The position numbers and the translations under genes are program-made. Shown here piece after piece: positions 42,893 through 52,744 of a DNA stretch of 64,000 nucleotides; positions within the stretch are counted from its first letter, which is position 1; each line of letters begins with the position of its first letter. The notes below the pieces were generated by a model. It was given only the letters and a program-made list of their open reading frames with translations, ran no database searches and had not been told where the DNA came from. Origin of the DNA: Cordilura impudica (taxonomy: Eukaryota; Arthropoda; Insecta; Diptera; Scathophagidae); assembly GCA_963682025.1 (NCBI GenBank), contig OY821518.1, positions 29,797,991 through 29,861,990 of the forward strand, in the 5' to 3' direction.

Positions 42893-44344
42893 TTTCGGCG
42901 TTCCTACTCCGGAGAAAGGTACATATGGTAACACTAAACTATTGGCCTTGAATTAAGAATATCATTTGGCAATTTTTCATTTTAGCGATTTTTCAATTTA
43001 GCGATTATTTAATTTCAAGATTTTTGTGCTTGGGTCTTTTTCGCGATTTTCGGTTTCGGCGATTTATGACTCGACGATTTTTAATTTTGGCGATTTTTGA
43101 ATTTGGCACTTGCGCCCATATTTTCCTTGAGTTCTCACATTGATAATTAACTAGCAGAGCCAGCCCTCAAAATTCGAGTGCAAATTCTACGAAATTTTAT
43201 TTTTTCGTTTAATAAATTACTTTATAAGACCCCATAGACATGCGTTAGTAGTAACTTTAATGCATTTTACTGCAAAAAAAAAATTAAAAATGTAAAAATC
43301 TGTAAATAGGGTGGACAGTTAAAAAGAAATATATTTCCAACGAGGTATGTTTGGCCAAAGTCGGGATTAAACTGACAAAGTTACATCGGTCACAAGAAAT
43401 CGCCTTGCTATTAATATTATAGATGTACTTGTCAAAAGCTTCAAGACTGGCGCTTTCTAGCATATTTTTTGTAACGGAGGTGCCACGACCATTAATCTTT
43501 TTTTATCGGACTACTCGTATTAATATCTGATGGAATCATGGAAAGTTTCGACGTTTTCCTACTATTATTGACATATTTTATTTCATAATCAATTTTTCCT
43601 AAGAAGTTTGTATTGTGCAATTAAAATATTTTATTTTATTTATTTTATACTTTTTTTTTATTTGAATGCTTGCTGATATGCAATATTTTTTGTTTTTCGT
43701 TCGGTGCAACAATTATCAAATTTTTCTGCAGCACGCCACATATAGCTGCCTATGAGAAGAACATGGATTTTCCAAATTGAATATGGTAATTTTTAAGTAT
43801 TGGCCTAGAATTCATTTAACAATTTTTCATTTAAGCGATTTTTGATTTCGTCCATTTTTGTTTTTTGATTTGGCGATTTTTTATTTTTGGTTTTGCCGAT
43901 TTTTAAATTTGGCGATTCCGGCCATAACTTCCACGATTACTCACATTGCTAATTAATTTATTTGACAAAAGTTAAAAGATTATCTCTTTTATAGAACTTC
44001 ATATTTTTTGTATATTATGTGCCACGCCCACTAATCTTATCCCGCCCATTTTTTATCTGACTACTCACATTATTATCTGATGGACTCGTAAAAATTTTCA
44101 AAGCTTTCCCTTCTATAGTACTCCAGTACTATGGCCGATGCCACTCCCACTGCTCCGAGCATGACCATTTTTTGTTCGACTGACCTTATGAATAACTTAT
44201 GGGCTACCGCAAAGTTCAAAGGCTCTCACTATTACAGTACTCCAGATAAGTCACATTTTACATTTACTTTGTTTGGGAGGTACCACGTCCATTAGTCCGA
44301 TACCGCCCATTTGTTGTTCGACATTGATAATCGAACATTTATTT
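42893..44344 (-). mobile_element. Helitron F-like mosaic (G), inverted, partly duplicated
   Basis: The minus strand repeats F-family modules: 'gccacgcccactaatctt', 'ctgatggactcgt', 'tactccagtactatgg' and the 'gcgatttttcaattt' array (42965-43110 and 43835-43920, the counterpart of 26990-27125). The 'ttctcatagg...' and array module occurs twice (42893-43150 and 43735-43960), so there was an internal duplication. The ends are not defined; a Helitron E copy sits at 43151-43423. Confidence 0.55.
43151..43423 (-). mobile_element. Non-autonomous Helitron (E family, copy 6), short
   Basis: Minus strand from TCTATAATATTAATAGC at 43423 to CTAG at 43154-43151, bounded by A (43150) and T (43424). The host sequence without it would read gacaagtaca/ttaattatcaatg, and the intact F Helitron has gacaagtacattagttatca at 26976-26995. 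This is an exact empty site with no duplication. Internal deletion reduces it to 273 bp. Confidence 0.9.
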
Positions 44345-44588
44345 TTCGTAAAAATAGACTTGTTGTCACCAAAGATTAATTTTAAGATAGTCACACACAG
44401 TCACGGAGTAATTTAAACCCCGCTTCCCCTCATCCGAACGATCTGAAACTTTGTCCGTAGACTTGTTGTGATCAAAGATTAATTTTAGAATCGTCACGCA
44501 AAGTCATGCACAGTCACGGAGAGATTCAAAACTTATATACGCAAGGAAAGAAAGAGTTTTATTAAAAACTTTGTTTTTATAAGTTAGA
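44345..44588 (-). mobile_element. Helitron C family, copy 3 (5' fragment, inverted)
   Basis: The minus strand begins TCTAACTTATAAAAACAAAG at 44588 and contains two units with 'ctccgtgactgtg' (reverse complement cacagtcacggag at 44398 and 44509). It stops near 44345. The 5' 'aagtttttaataaaactc' block matches copy 2 at 17440-17460. Confidence 0.65.
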
Positions 44589-44594
44589 TTATTA

Positions 44595-44790
44595 TGGTGA
44601 CTAGGTCCTAACATCAATCAGTTTTCATCAATTGAAGTAGTGTTCTTATATGGGCTTAGAAAGTTATATACCAAATTTCATCAAAATACATGCCTGTTCG
44701 CGACCCGTTATTCCATAACAATTGTTACATGGACCCACAGATAAACAGACGGACAGATGGATGAACTGACTGACGGACATCGCAAAAAAC
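44595..44790 (-). mobile_element. DINE-1-like fragment (A family, copy 9)
   Basis: The minus strand retains a degenerate GTCC/GTCT tract (reverse complement at 44738-44780), 'gtaacaattgttatgg' in place of the usual 'ttgtaatcaaactg', and 'atgaaatttggtatataa' (44667-44685). Both ends are lost. Confidence 0.55.
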
Positions 44791-45771
44791 CAAATTAAAG
44801 CTAAATATTATTGCCATCAAGCAACTCTGAAATCAGAGTTTAAAAATTGTCGCCCTGTGTAAGTTTCTTTGTTTGTATTAGAATATAATTAGAATGCGTT
44901 GTTGCGTGCTTGTTTTTCGTATGATTATTTATTGATTTTGCATAGTTTTAATTAACTTCCAATTTATAAATTTTTAATTTGTTTAGTAACATTTGTTTTT
45001 ATTAGAATAAACTGCATCAAAAACAGTATGGGGTTTAATATCACGCATACTCTTACACATGAATTTATTATTTCGTATACATAAATACGAGTATATTGTT
45101 ACACAGGTATTTGTTTTTCAATTAGGGCCAATTAAATCCATTCAAGCATTTTATATTGCTTACGTTAATTTTTGTTTAGAAAACGCACAAATATTTGTAT
45201 TGTATTGGAAAATTAATTTAAATAAATTTATTCAAAAATTTTGTAAATATGGAAAATGTGATAAATAATAAAACTATAGAAAATTAGTAAATGGAAAGAG
45301 ACAATTTATTTATATGTTTATAACATACACATCGAATAATTTCTTTAACCATTGGTTAAGAATTCATATTTTTTTATATGCTATATTAATAAACTAGCTC
45401 TTATATTAACTATAAACAACTGTTTCCTATTCGTCATGCAAGCAACTTCAGAGCTTCTCTGTGTTTTAAAAACATCCTCTAAAATGATGTCTGTTTGTTG
45501 TCATGTCTGTCACGATTGCTTTTTGTCCCCAATTATTAATATCAATAATACTTTCTCACTTTTTCTAATGGTAAATTGTCGGCATAATTTTGTACATATA
45601 TTTTTATGAACAATGAAAAACTTTTACTGTATAATATTAGATTAGAAATATTTTTAAATGCCATGTCTGTTACTATATGTAGAATTTTCCACGACCCAGA
45701 GCAAATACCACCTCCCGTATCAGGCATCCACAAATAATTTGTAAAGTTTTAAAAAAATAAATTTTACATAC
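44791..45771. other. Unassigned AT-rich tract
   Basis: No convincing gene. Small open frames at 45059-45268, 45352-45609 and 45542-45733 have no recognisable motif. The last, on the minus strand (MWMPDTGGGICSGSW...), lies downstream of the gene remnant below and could include degraded exon sequence. Confidence 0.3.
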
Positions 45772-46641
45772 CTGCACATTTCGTCCTTTAACCCACAACG
45801 AATGCGTTGAAATTTTGTTTGTGATGATTTAATAAAACATCTTAAGAATAAATTTTGTTTAGTATGATCTGCCAGTTTTCAAAATGAGTGCTCATTCACC
45901 CAGCTGCTTCATTTTTTTTCTTGCATCCACAATCAAAATTACGAATAAAGGTTTTTGCAGAAATCGTAAGACCTTTTTTGTTTGTGTGTTGTGTTCCACT
46001 TTTAAGGGTTAATTTGTTTTTTCCTTCCCAGATGTAGAATTGATTCCTCCTGCGGCTCTGCAGATGCTGATAATGGCCCAGCCACAACTTCTTCAGCCAC
46101 ATTTTCGACAACAATTGATACAAAAAAATTAATATAACCTATTTAATTTAACTAGCAGGTTCCAGAGCTCGCAATTCTAGTGCAGCTTCTAGGCAGCTTT
46201 ATTTTTAAACATAGCCAATTCACAAACCAACACTGATGGTTTATTATTATTGTTAATAAAGATAACAAATCCATTAACAAACACATTAACAAATTTAATT
46301 AAACACACATAGCATATGCATAATTTTATGTATGTGTTAGTAGCAACTTTAAATGCAATTTACTTAAAATAAAGGAAAAAATTTAAAAATCTGTAAATCT
46401 GCAAAACGGTTAAAAAGAAATACCTTTCAAATAATATACGTTTGGTCAAAATTGGAATAAAACGGTAGTACAAAACATCGGTCACAAGAAATCGCCTAGC
46501 CTATTAATATTATAGATATGAAAATGTTTATTTACCTGATAGATTAACAAAACTATCGCTGTCCTATGATTCCGAGTTTCGAAAATATTTCTCATCCTCA
46601 TTAGTGGAAATATCACTAGCACTGCTATTATCACTTTCCAT
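45772..46641 (-). pseudogene. Two- or three-exon gene remnant, unidentified
   Basis: Minus strand. Exon 1 (46641-46536): ATG, MESDNSSASDISTNEDEKYF, a premature TAG at codon 26, then DSDSFVNLS, ending at a donor CAG|GTAAATAA. With an acceptor at aaatag|g (46138) the frame continues without a break as FVSIVVENVAEEVVAGPLSA and AEPQEES to a TAA at 46004. A one-base shift at the run 'ggaaggaaaaaac' moves it to KLTLKSGTQHTNKKGLTISA followed by CGCKKK. A further segment ending KDEMC at a good donor (CAG|GTATGT, 45772) may be a third exon. The acidic start and the K.L.SG..xT.KKG..I.AK...C.CKKK block recall uncharacterised insect proteins, from memory only. The intron was about 32 nt plus the later Helitron. 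Confidence 0.45.
46152..46516 (-). mobile_element. Non-autonomous Helitron (E family, copy 7) in the intron of the gene remnant
   Basis: Minus strand from TCTATAATATTAATAGGC at 46516 to CTAG at 46155-46152, between A (46151) and T (46517). It starts 19 bp inside the intron, after the donor GTAAATAA. The 3' stem region is altered (agctcgcaattctag). Standard short form, 365 bp. Confidence 0.85.
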
Positions 46642-46723
46642 AATTAATTAACACTGATTTCTTATGATATTGATAAAAAGTTAATCACACTGAATTGGTT
46701 TGTTTCAGCTTCGAAAACAATTG

Positions 46724-47456
46724 AAAAAAAGTAAGAAAATTATAGTCAGTCTAGACCGACTACACGATGCCCTATACCATGGTTTAGAGACCCTATCTCT
46801 TCGGTCCAACTAACTGGATATAGAAAATATGCATTAATCAAACTTGAGTGGCATTGTTATTAATTTTTTGGCTGCAGACATGAAAAAGTTCGTATTGGGG
46901 ACAAGGTCGTATTGGGGACTAGGTCGAAAAATGGACCGATCTTGACTATATTTACTAAAGTCACTATATTTTGAAAAAATATATACAAACCATAAAAAAC
47001 CATATTTTGAAGATCGGGAAGCAGCTCTATGTGGGGCGTATGACTAAGAATTGTATTTATAGGCAATTTTTTTGGACAACTGATCAATGGATATAATAAA
47101 CATATACAAAACTAATTTGACTGAGATATGTATGACAATTTGGATCTTATGGCAATTTATGTCGATTTCATAGGGGTCATTTGTATAGGAACTAGATCTG
47201 AACATGGACCGAATTTCACCAATTTTAATAGCGTTCATCCCATGGCCGATAAAAGGTTATATACCAAATTTCATTAAATATATTTATATTTGCGAACTGC
47301 AGTTTGATTACAACGTTTACATGGACACACAGACGGACAGACCAACAGACGGACGGACGGACATCACTAAATCGACTCAGAAAGTGATTCAGAGTCGATC
47401 GGTATAATAAAAGATGAGTCTAGGTCAAATATTTTTGGTAGTTACAAACCACTATG
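46724..47456 (-). mobile_element. DINE-1-like element (A family, copy 10)
   Basis: The 3' end on the minus strand, agtcggtctagactgac..tataattttcttac, is at about 46724-46765. It has 'accctatctcttcggtccaa', a reduced middle, (GTCC)3 in reverse complement at 47348-47362 and 'gtttgtaactaccaaaaata' ending near 47456, followed by a remnant of the first bases (cctcatagtgg). The 3' palindrome is imperfect (gtctagaccgac with one change). Confidence 0.7.
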
Positions 47457-47696
47457 AGATCCTAATGAGACCCATAATGAGACCCATTGACTTCTTACCG
47501 TTACCATAGGAATGAAACACTTTTTGAATTAGTACGATACAGAACTAAATATAGTTAATCTTTGCGGAGAATTTCGGGCTAGTTTTGATATTTCTTAAAT
47601 ATCATGACTTCCTTCGGTTCAGTGGTGAGTCCTCCTTATCCACATAGTCCCCATATAAAGCAGCCACGCGATAATCAAAGTTAGTTATCTCATGTG

Positions 47697-48390
47697 TTTA
47701 TACCCTATACCACTATGTGGTTTGGGTACAATGACTTTGTGCTGCTGTTTGTAACTACCAAAAATATTTGACCTAGACCCATCCTTTGTTATACCGATCG
47801 AATCAGAATCACTTTTTGAGTCGACTTAACAATGTCCGTCCGTCCGTCCGTCCGTCCGTCCGTCCGTATGTGTGTCCACGTAAACTTTTTAATCAAACTG
47901 CAGGTCGCAAATATGAATATATTTTGATGAAATTTGGTATATAAACTTTCATGGCCATGGAATGAACGCTATTGAAATTGGTGAGTAGCGGTCCATGTTC
48001 AGACCTAGCCCCCATACAAATGACCCCTATGAAATCGACATAAATTGCCATAAGATCCAAATTGTCGTATAGATCTTAGTCAACTTGGGTTTATTACATC
48101 CATTAATGAGTTAAATTTTGTTTGTATATCTTTCCGCAAAATACAAGAGACTTTAACAACCATGGTCAGGATCGGTCCATTTTTTAACCTGGTCCTCATA
48201 TAGACATAGTATCCAATATGAACTTTTTCATATCTGCAGCCAAAAAAAATTAATAAAAATGGCACTAAAATTTTGTTTATGCTTATTTTCTTTATCCAAT
48301 AAGTTTGGCTTAAGAGATAGGGTCTCTAAACGCATGGTATAGGGTATCGTATAGTCGGTCTAGACCGACTATAATTTTCTTACTTGTTTT
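47697..48390 (+). mobile_element. DINE-1-like element (A family, copy 11)
   Basis: Well-preserved ends: ttataccctataccactatg at 47699 and agtcggtctagaccgact, tataattttcttacttgttt at 48353-48390. (GTCC)8 at 47834-47866. An internal deletion removes the stretch between 'ccattaatgag' and 'ttaaattttgtttgtat' (near 48110). It faces copy 10 head to head across 240 bp. Confidence 0.8.
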
Positions 48391-49093
48391 TTTTAGTATA
48401 GCCCCAGACAGCAAATGACAATCCTACCCAAAAAAAAATTTTTTTTTTAATAGTTAATTGGAACAAGTCCGCTTTTAATGATTGTGATCTATGACACTTG
48501 GTTTTCGTTAATATAAGCAATTATATATCGATCCCCAAAAATTTACTTTTTTCCATCTGGCAGTCCTAAAAATAGTTTTCTTCCAACTTATATCGGGTGT
48601 TGCAGCTATAGGTAAAATTTTAAACACTTTGCCCTACGATGTTAAGTTTTCGAGGTATAAGCGATTTTATATTTATTAATCTGGCACCCCTAAAAATAGT
48701 TTCTTGCACAACGCCGCTATGTTTTCGATATTATATTTCCCACCATAGTTAATTTCTTGACGTACAGTAGATATAGAAGAAAACTATGTGAGTCCGATCA
48801 CAGGGGAGATGTGTATACATCTAGTTACACATTAATTAAAAATCAAAAAGTAAGCGACATCTATGTATAGCAAGCAACTGCTATGGTTGTTATACTTGAT
48901 GGTTGCAGTGGTTTGCTATACATTCATGGCGCTTTCTGTTGGCTGTTGAATCAGCTAAATAAATTTAAATCATAATCTTTGCACCAATACACTTACATAC
49001 ATCTCACACCGATATCCCTTACGCTGTTTTTGTGATTGATAATTGTAGCATTATTAGGCGTTGTTTGCTCCTCTGCAAACTTAGTTTTTTTTA
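48391..49093. other. Spacer with a short direct repeat
   Basis: No gene. A phrase 'atctggca..cctaaaaatagtt' occurs at 48556 and again at 48680, each preceded by a 'gcaatt/gcgatt ttatat' stretch, suggesting an old duplication of about 125 bp. Confidence 0.4.
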
Positions 49094-49195
49094 TCTAGAA
49101 TATTAATAGGCTAGGCGATTTCTTGTGACCGATGTTTTGTACTACCGTTTTATCCCAATTTTGACCAAACGTATATTATTTGAAAGGTATTTCTT

Positions 49196-49535
49196 GTAAT
49201 GGTGCGGCGTTGGTGGAAGATCCGCTTCCGTTTCCCTGAGCCTTTGCTGGTCGCACGTGATGGCGTAGGGGCCTAGCTCGCCGGATGGGTGGGGTCTTGC
49301 TCAGGCCCAGGGAAACCGCACTGCAGATTTTCACGTGTGATTAAAAAAAAACAACTGTCAAAAAAACGGACGCTAAATGGGACGGATGGCCATACTTACC
49401 TTGGGATTGGGGACGAGGTGTTCTGCCCCTTTTGCCCTCCCTACCATGTTACCTCGACTCCATCTTACTTGGATGTAACCCACTCAATGAATGATAAGAT
49501 TTGGTTTGGTTTTGGTTTTCTACATTGGTTATAAC
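49196..49535 (+). other. Unidentified GC-rich insert inside Helitron copy 8
   Basis: About 340 bp clearly richer in G+C than anything within 20 kb. 'gtttccctgagcc' (49229) can pair imperfectly with 'gctcaggcccagggaaac' (49299-49316). It contains catacttacctt at 49391-49402: on the plus strand atacttacct equals the first ten bases of U1 snRNA; on the minus strand it is a consensus 5' splice site (AAG|GTAAGTAT). The right end is a T/G-rich 'gatttggtttggttttggtt' tail. Candidates are a SINE-like retroposon or a fragment of a retroposed transcript. I cannot identify it, and the 81-codon frame over it has no signature. Confidence 0.5.
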
Positions 49536-49559
49536 AAAAAGTTTATTTAACCTTCATTT

Positions 49560-50270
49560 TAAGGTTATAATTTTAGGTTTTAAATTATGTTAACAACAAT
49601 TTTATTGAAAAAAATTCTACTTTTAGGAAAAAAATTTTTTTTTAATTTTAGGAAAAAATTTTTAAATGTTGAAAAAAAATTCTTAATTTTTTTTTTTTTT
49701 TTTTTTTAAGATGTTTAATTTTAGAAAAATTTTAGAATTAGAAAAATTCAATTTTAAGAAAATTTTTAAATTTAGAAAAATTTAAATTTTAGACAATTTC
49801 ATATCTAGACAAATTTTTATATTTGGTTTAATTTTATACTTAAAAAAAATTTTAAGTTTGGCCACATTTTATTTTCAACCAAATTTTAATTTAGGAAAAT
49901 TTTTAATTTTAGCTTATTTTAAATTTTAGCTTAAGTTTAGAATTAGGAAAATTTTTGTTTAAATTTTATAATTAGAAGACTTTTTAGGTAATTTTAGAAA
50001 AATTTTAATGTTAGAAAATTTTGTTTAATATAATTTTATAAAAAAATTAAGTTTGAATGCGATTTTCAATTCAATGTATTTTTTTTTTTTTTTTTGTTTT
50101 AATTAAATTTAGTTTAATTTTAGCTTTAACAAAAAAAATTTTTTGTTTTAAATATGGTACCATTTTGTAAATTCTCTTAAATTTCTATAATTTTAAATTT
50201 AGGTTAAATTTTTATTTTTATTAACTTATAATTGAACTAAGTTTTAAATTTTGGAAAATTTTTAAAAATA
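49560..50270. repeat. Low-complexity AT array
   Basis: Irregular repetition of a 15-20 bp phrase of the type 'aattttaggaaaatttttaa', with long T runs at 49687-49708 and 50080-50096. Looks like a decayed minisatellite. Non-coding. Confidence 0.65.
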
Positions 50271-50410
50271 CATATGTTATGTGTGTTTTATTACATTTGT
50301 TAATGTGTTTGTTATCTGCATTTACAATAATAATAAACCATAAAAGTGTTGGTTTGTGAATTGAATATTAAATAGAATCATATTTAGTGCTTTTATATTT
50401 ACTACAGTTT

Positions 50411-52744
50411 TAAAATTGCTTTCCCAAATAAATTGTTGTCACAATAGTATCATACAGTAGATTCTACGACTGTTTTGACTATATAATTCCGTTTTCACAA
50501 CAAAATAATGTGATAGTACATAGGACTACAAAAATTCGATTGGCAACAAATTCGGCTGTCACAACGAATCCGCTCTGTATACACAGAATCAAAAGATCAA
50601 CATATCAGCATATAAGTGAGTCAGTGATAATCGCTACTGTAATAATAATAATATCCATTGGTGATATCACGTAGTACACATAGATGTAAACTGACCATTT
50701 TCCGACCTTGTATCCTATTGCGAAAATCATGGTGTCCGGTATCGCATCTCATGTTCTAAAAATTCGAAACTTTCTTTAATACTATTAAGTTTAAAAAAAA
50801 TATTTTCTAAAACAATTAGTTCCCACTTTCATTTGTCAAAATATTTTAACAAACAATTTTAAATGACCACAACCTTCAAAAATGCTGCTCCCCCTTTCTG
50901 TAATAACTTTCGCGCTTTTACGATGTAACACACAATTAAACAGCAAAGAAAAATACAAAACAAAAATAGCCTCGGTCAAGCTACAAAGAGTCTAAATATA
51001 AACTGGTTGACCAAAAAATGAGGACAAGCTGAAAAGCCAACATAAACACACATGGAACATATAAAAACAATGACCTTTAAAGGTGTCAAAACCACTTGTT
51101 TCACGTCCAGCACACTCACAAACAACAAATGTGGGTGACAATTAACAACAACAACAACGTATAATAACAACACGTGACTTAAATGTTCAATGTAAAAAAT
51201 ACATTAAAAAAAATCCTTTGATGCTCAAAATGGAAAAAAAATAAAACAAAAGTATAAAAAAACAATTTAAATGAATTGTTATTTTATTCAATTAAATACT
51301 TCTATGTATTAAAAAATTCAGTTGAAACATTTTCCAATTTCTTTAAAAATTTTGTTTGGAAGGATTTTCTGGCGCTTCTACCAATGGATTTTTTAAATAC
51401 ATTTTAATTAAAATATTGTAAATATTTTTTTAAATATTATTTCTTGTTAAGGAATTTTTGACATGCCCTCATAATAATATGATGACAAACAACCCTTTCT
51501 ATTGCCTGCCAACCTCATCAAAATAATTATCAACTGCACAAGACTCTTGTGATAATCAAAGAATAATTCAGTTATAAGAAAATCATATGCCAACCAGCCA
51601 ACCAACAGCAACTCATAAAAACTCATACTTTTATAACAGAGATGATAAAAAGAAGACCAAGTTGAAAAAACTCTTTGGTAAAATCAGAAGAGCAAAGAAA
51701 ATACAATATGTTTAGCTCAAAAATAGCCGTATCAGCTGCTAGTGCATCACAAAAGTGTTAACCAGTACGTTTCACAATATTTCTGGCAAACTATTTAGCG
51801 TCGCAACAAAACACCTTTAAATAAGAATAGGCAGCTTTAACTTTAAGCATACTTGAAAAAAGTAAGCCCAGATTTCCATTCATTGCTTTCTTTCAGTGCG
51901 TTTGTAACTGCAACCCCGGCGGTAGTAAAGAATGTTTCTTGTTTGCATAATAAGCTCCATATTGATCACCGATTTCTGATTTTCGCAAAGAAAAGTGGTT
52001 TGAAGTACCCAAAAAAAGTACTTTAAAATCAAGCTTTTCATCTCTATATCACAAGGAGCTAATTGTTGTTTTAAAAAAAATAACATAAAATAAGTGAAAA
52101 ACATGAATCGCAAAAGCAAAATAATAATAATAATAATAAACAACATCAACAACAATAATAACGAAAATAACAACAATTATGTGTAAAAAGGCAAGGCAAA
52201 GGAAAAATCACAGCAACATCAATTACACACACACACATACCCACACAAACACATAAACATATACCCCGTTTAATAACAACTAAATAAATAAAGAAATATC
52301 CATAAAATTAAAAAGAAAGCGAGCATACTTTCAGGCTGCATTGGTGTGAGTTAGGTGGAGATTTTAATACTGTTCGCAAAAAAACAACAACAACATGTAA
52401 ATAAGAATTATGAAAATAATAATGGAAAAAGGATTAAGACACAAACACATCATAATTCCTCTGCCCCCTGCCCCCCCGTTACAATAGAACATACCATTTT
52501 ATACACATTCATAAACAGTTAAACTGGCAGACGAAATACTTAACAGGCAAATGTTTCTTATTTTTTGTTCTTCTTCATTCTGCATTGCAAGACATTGGGT
52601 AACATGAAACCTACAAGAAGAGGGCTGTATACTTGTGCATAAGATGTTTGGTTTATACTTTCAGGCTAAATAAAAATTTCACTTGAAGAAAAAGTAATGT
52701 TCATGGAAACATTTACTCATAAAAGAAATTGTGGTTTCGCTCCA
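50411..52744. other. Unassigned tract without recognised repeats
   Basis: No shared repeats with the rest of the window and no exon I can support. (AAT)n and (AAC)n patches at 52118-52170 give a hydrophobic minus-strand frame that is a composition artefact. With 890-3250 and 12294-14608 this is one of the largest stretches that might be single-copy host DNA. Confidence 0.4.

Larger units (their letters stand above)
49094..50410 (+). mobile_element. Non-autonomous Helitron (E family, copy 8), expanded, 3' end lost
   Basis: Starts TCTAGAATATTAATAGGC at 49094 after A, runs through 'gcgatttcttgtgaccgatg' and 'gaaaggtatttctt' to 49195. After foreign sequence, family sequence resumes near 50270 ('tatgtgtgttttattacatt', 'tgttaatgtgtttgttat', 'ggtttgtgaattg') and fades near 50410 without CTAG. 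The intervening 1.07 kb comprises a GC-rich block and a low-complexity array. Confidence 0.65.

Noticed and set aside
49392..49401. U1 snRNA gene or pseudogene
   Set aside because: Only the first ten bases match; no stem-loop I or Sm site follows in the expected arrangement.
49289..49534. 81-codon frame over the GC-rich insert as a gene
   Set aside because: No domain, start context or homologous block; the insert looks like retroposed non-coding sequence.
51880..52176. Minus-strand 98-codon frame beginning MLLFSLLLLLMLFIIIIIILLL, resembling a signal peptide or membrane segment
   Set aside because: It is the translation of (AAT)n and (AAC)n repeats at 52118-52170; no other support.
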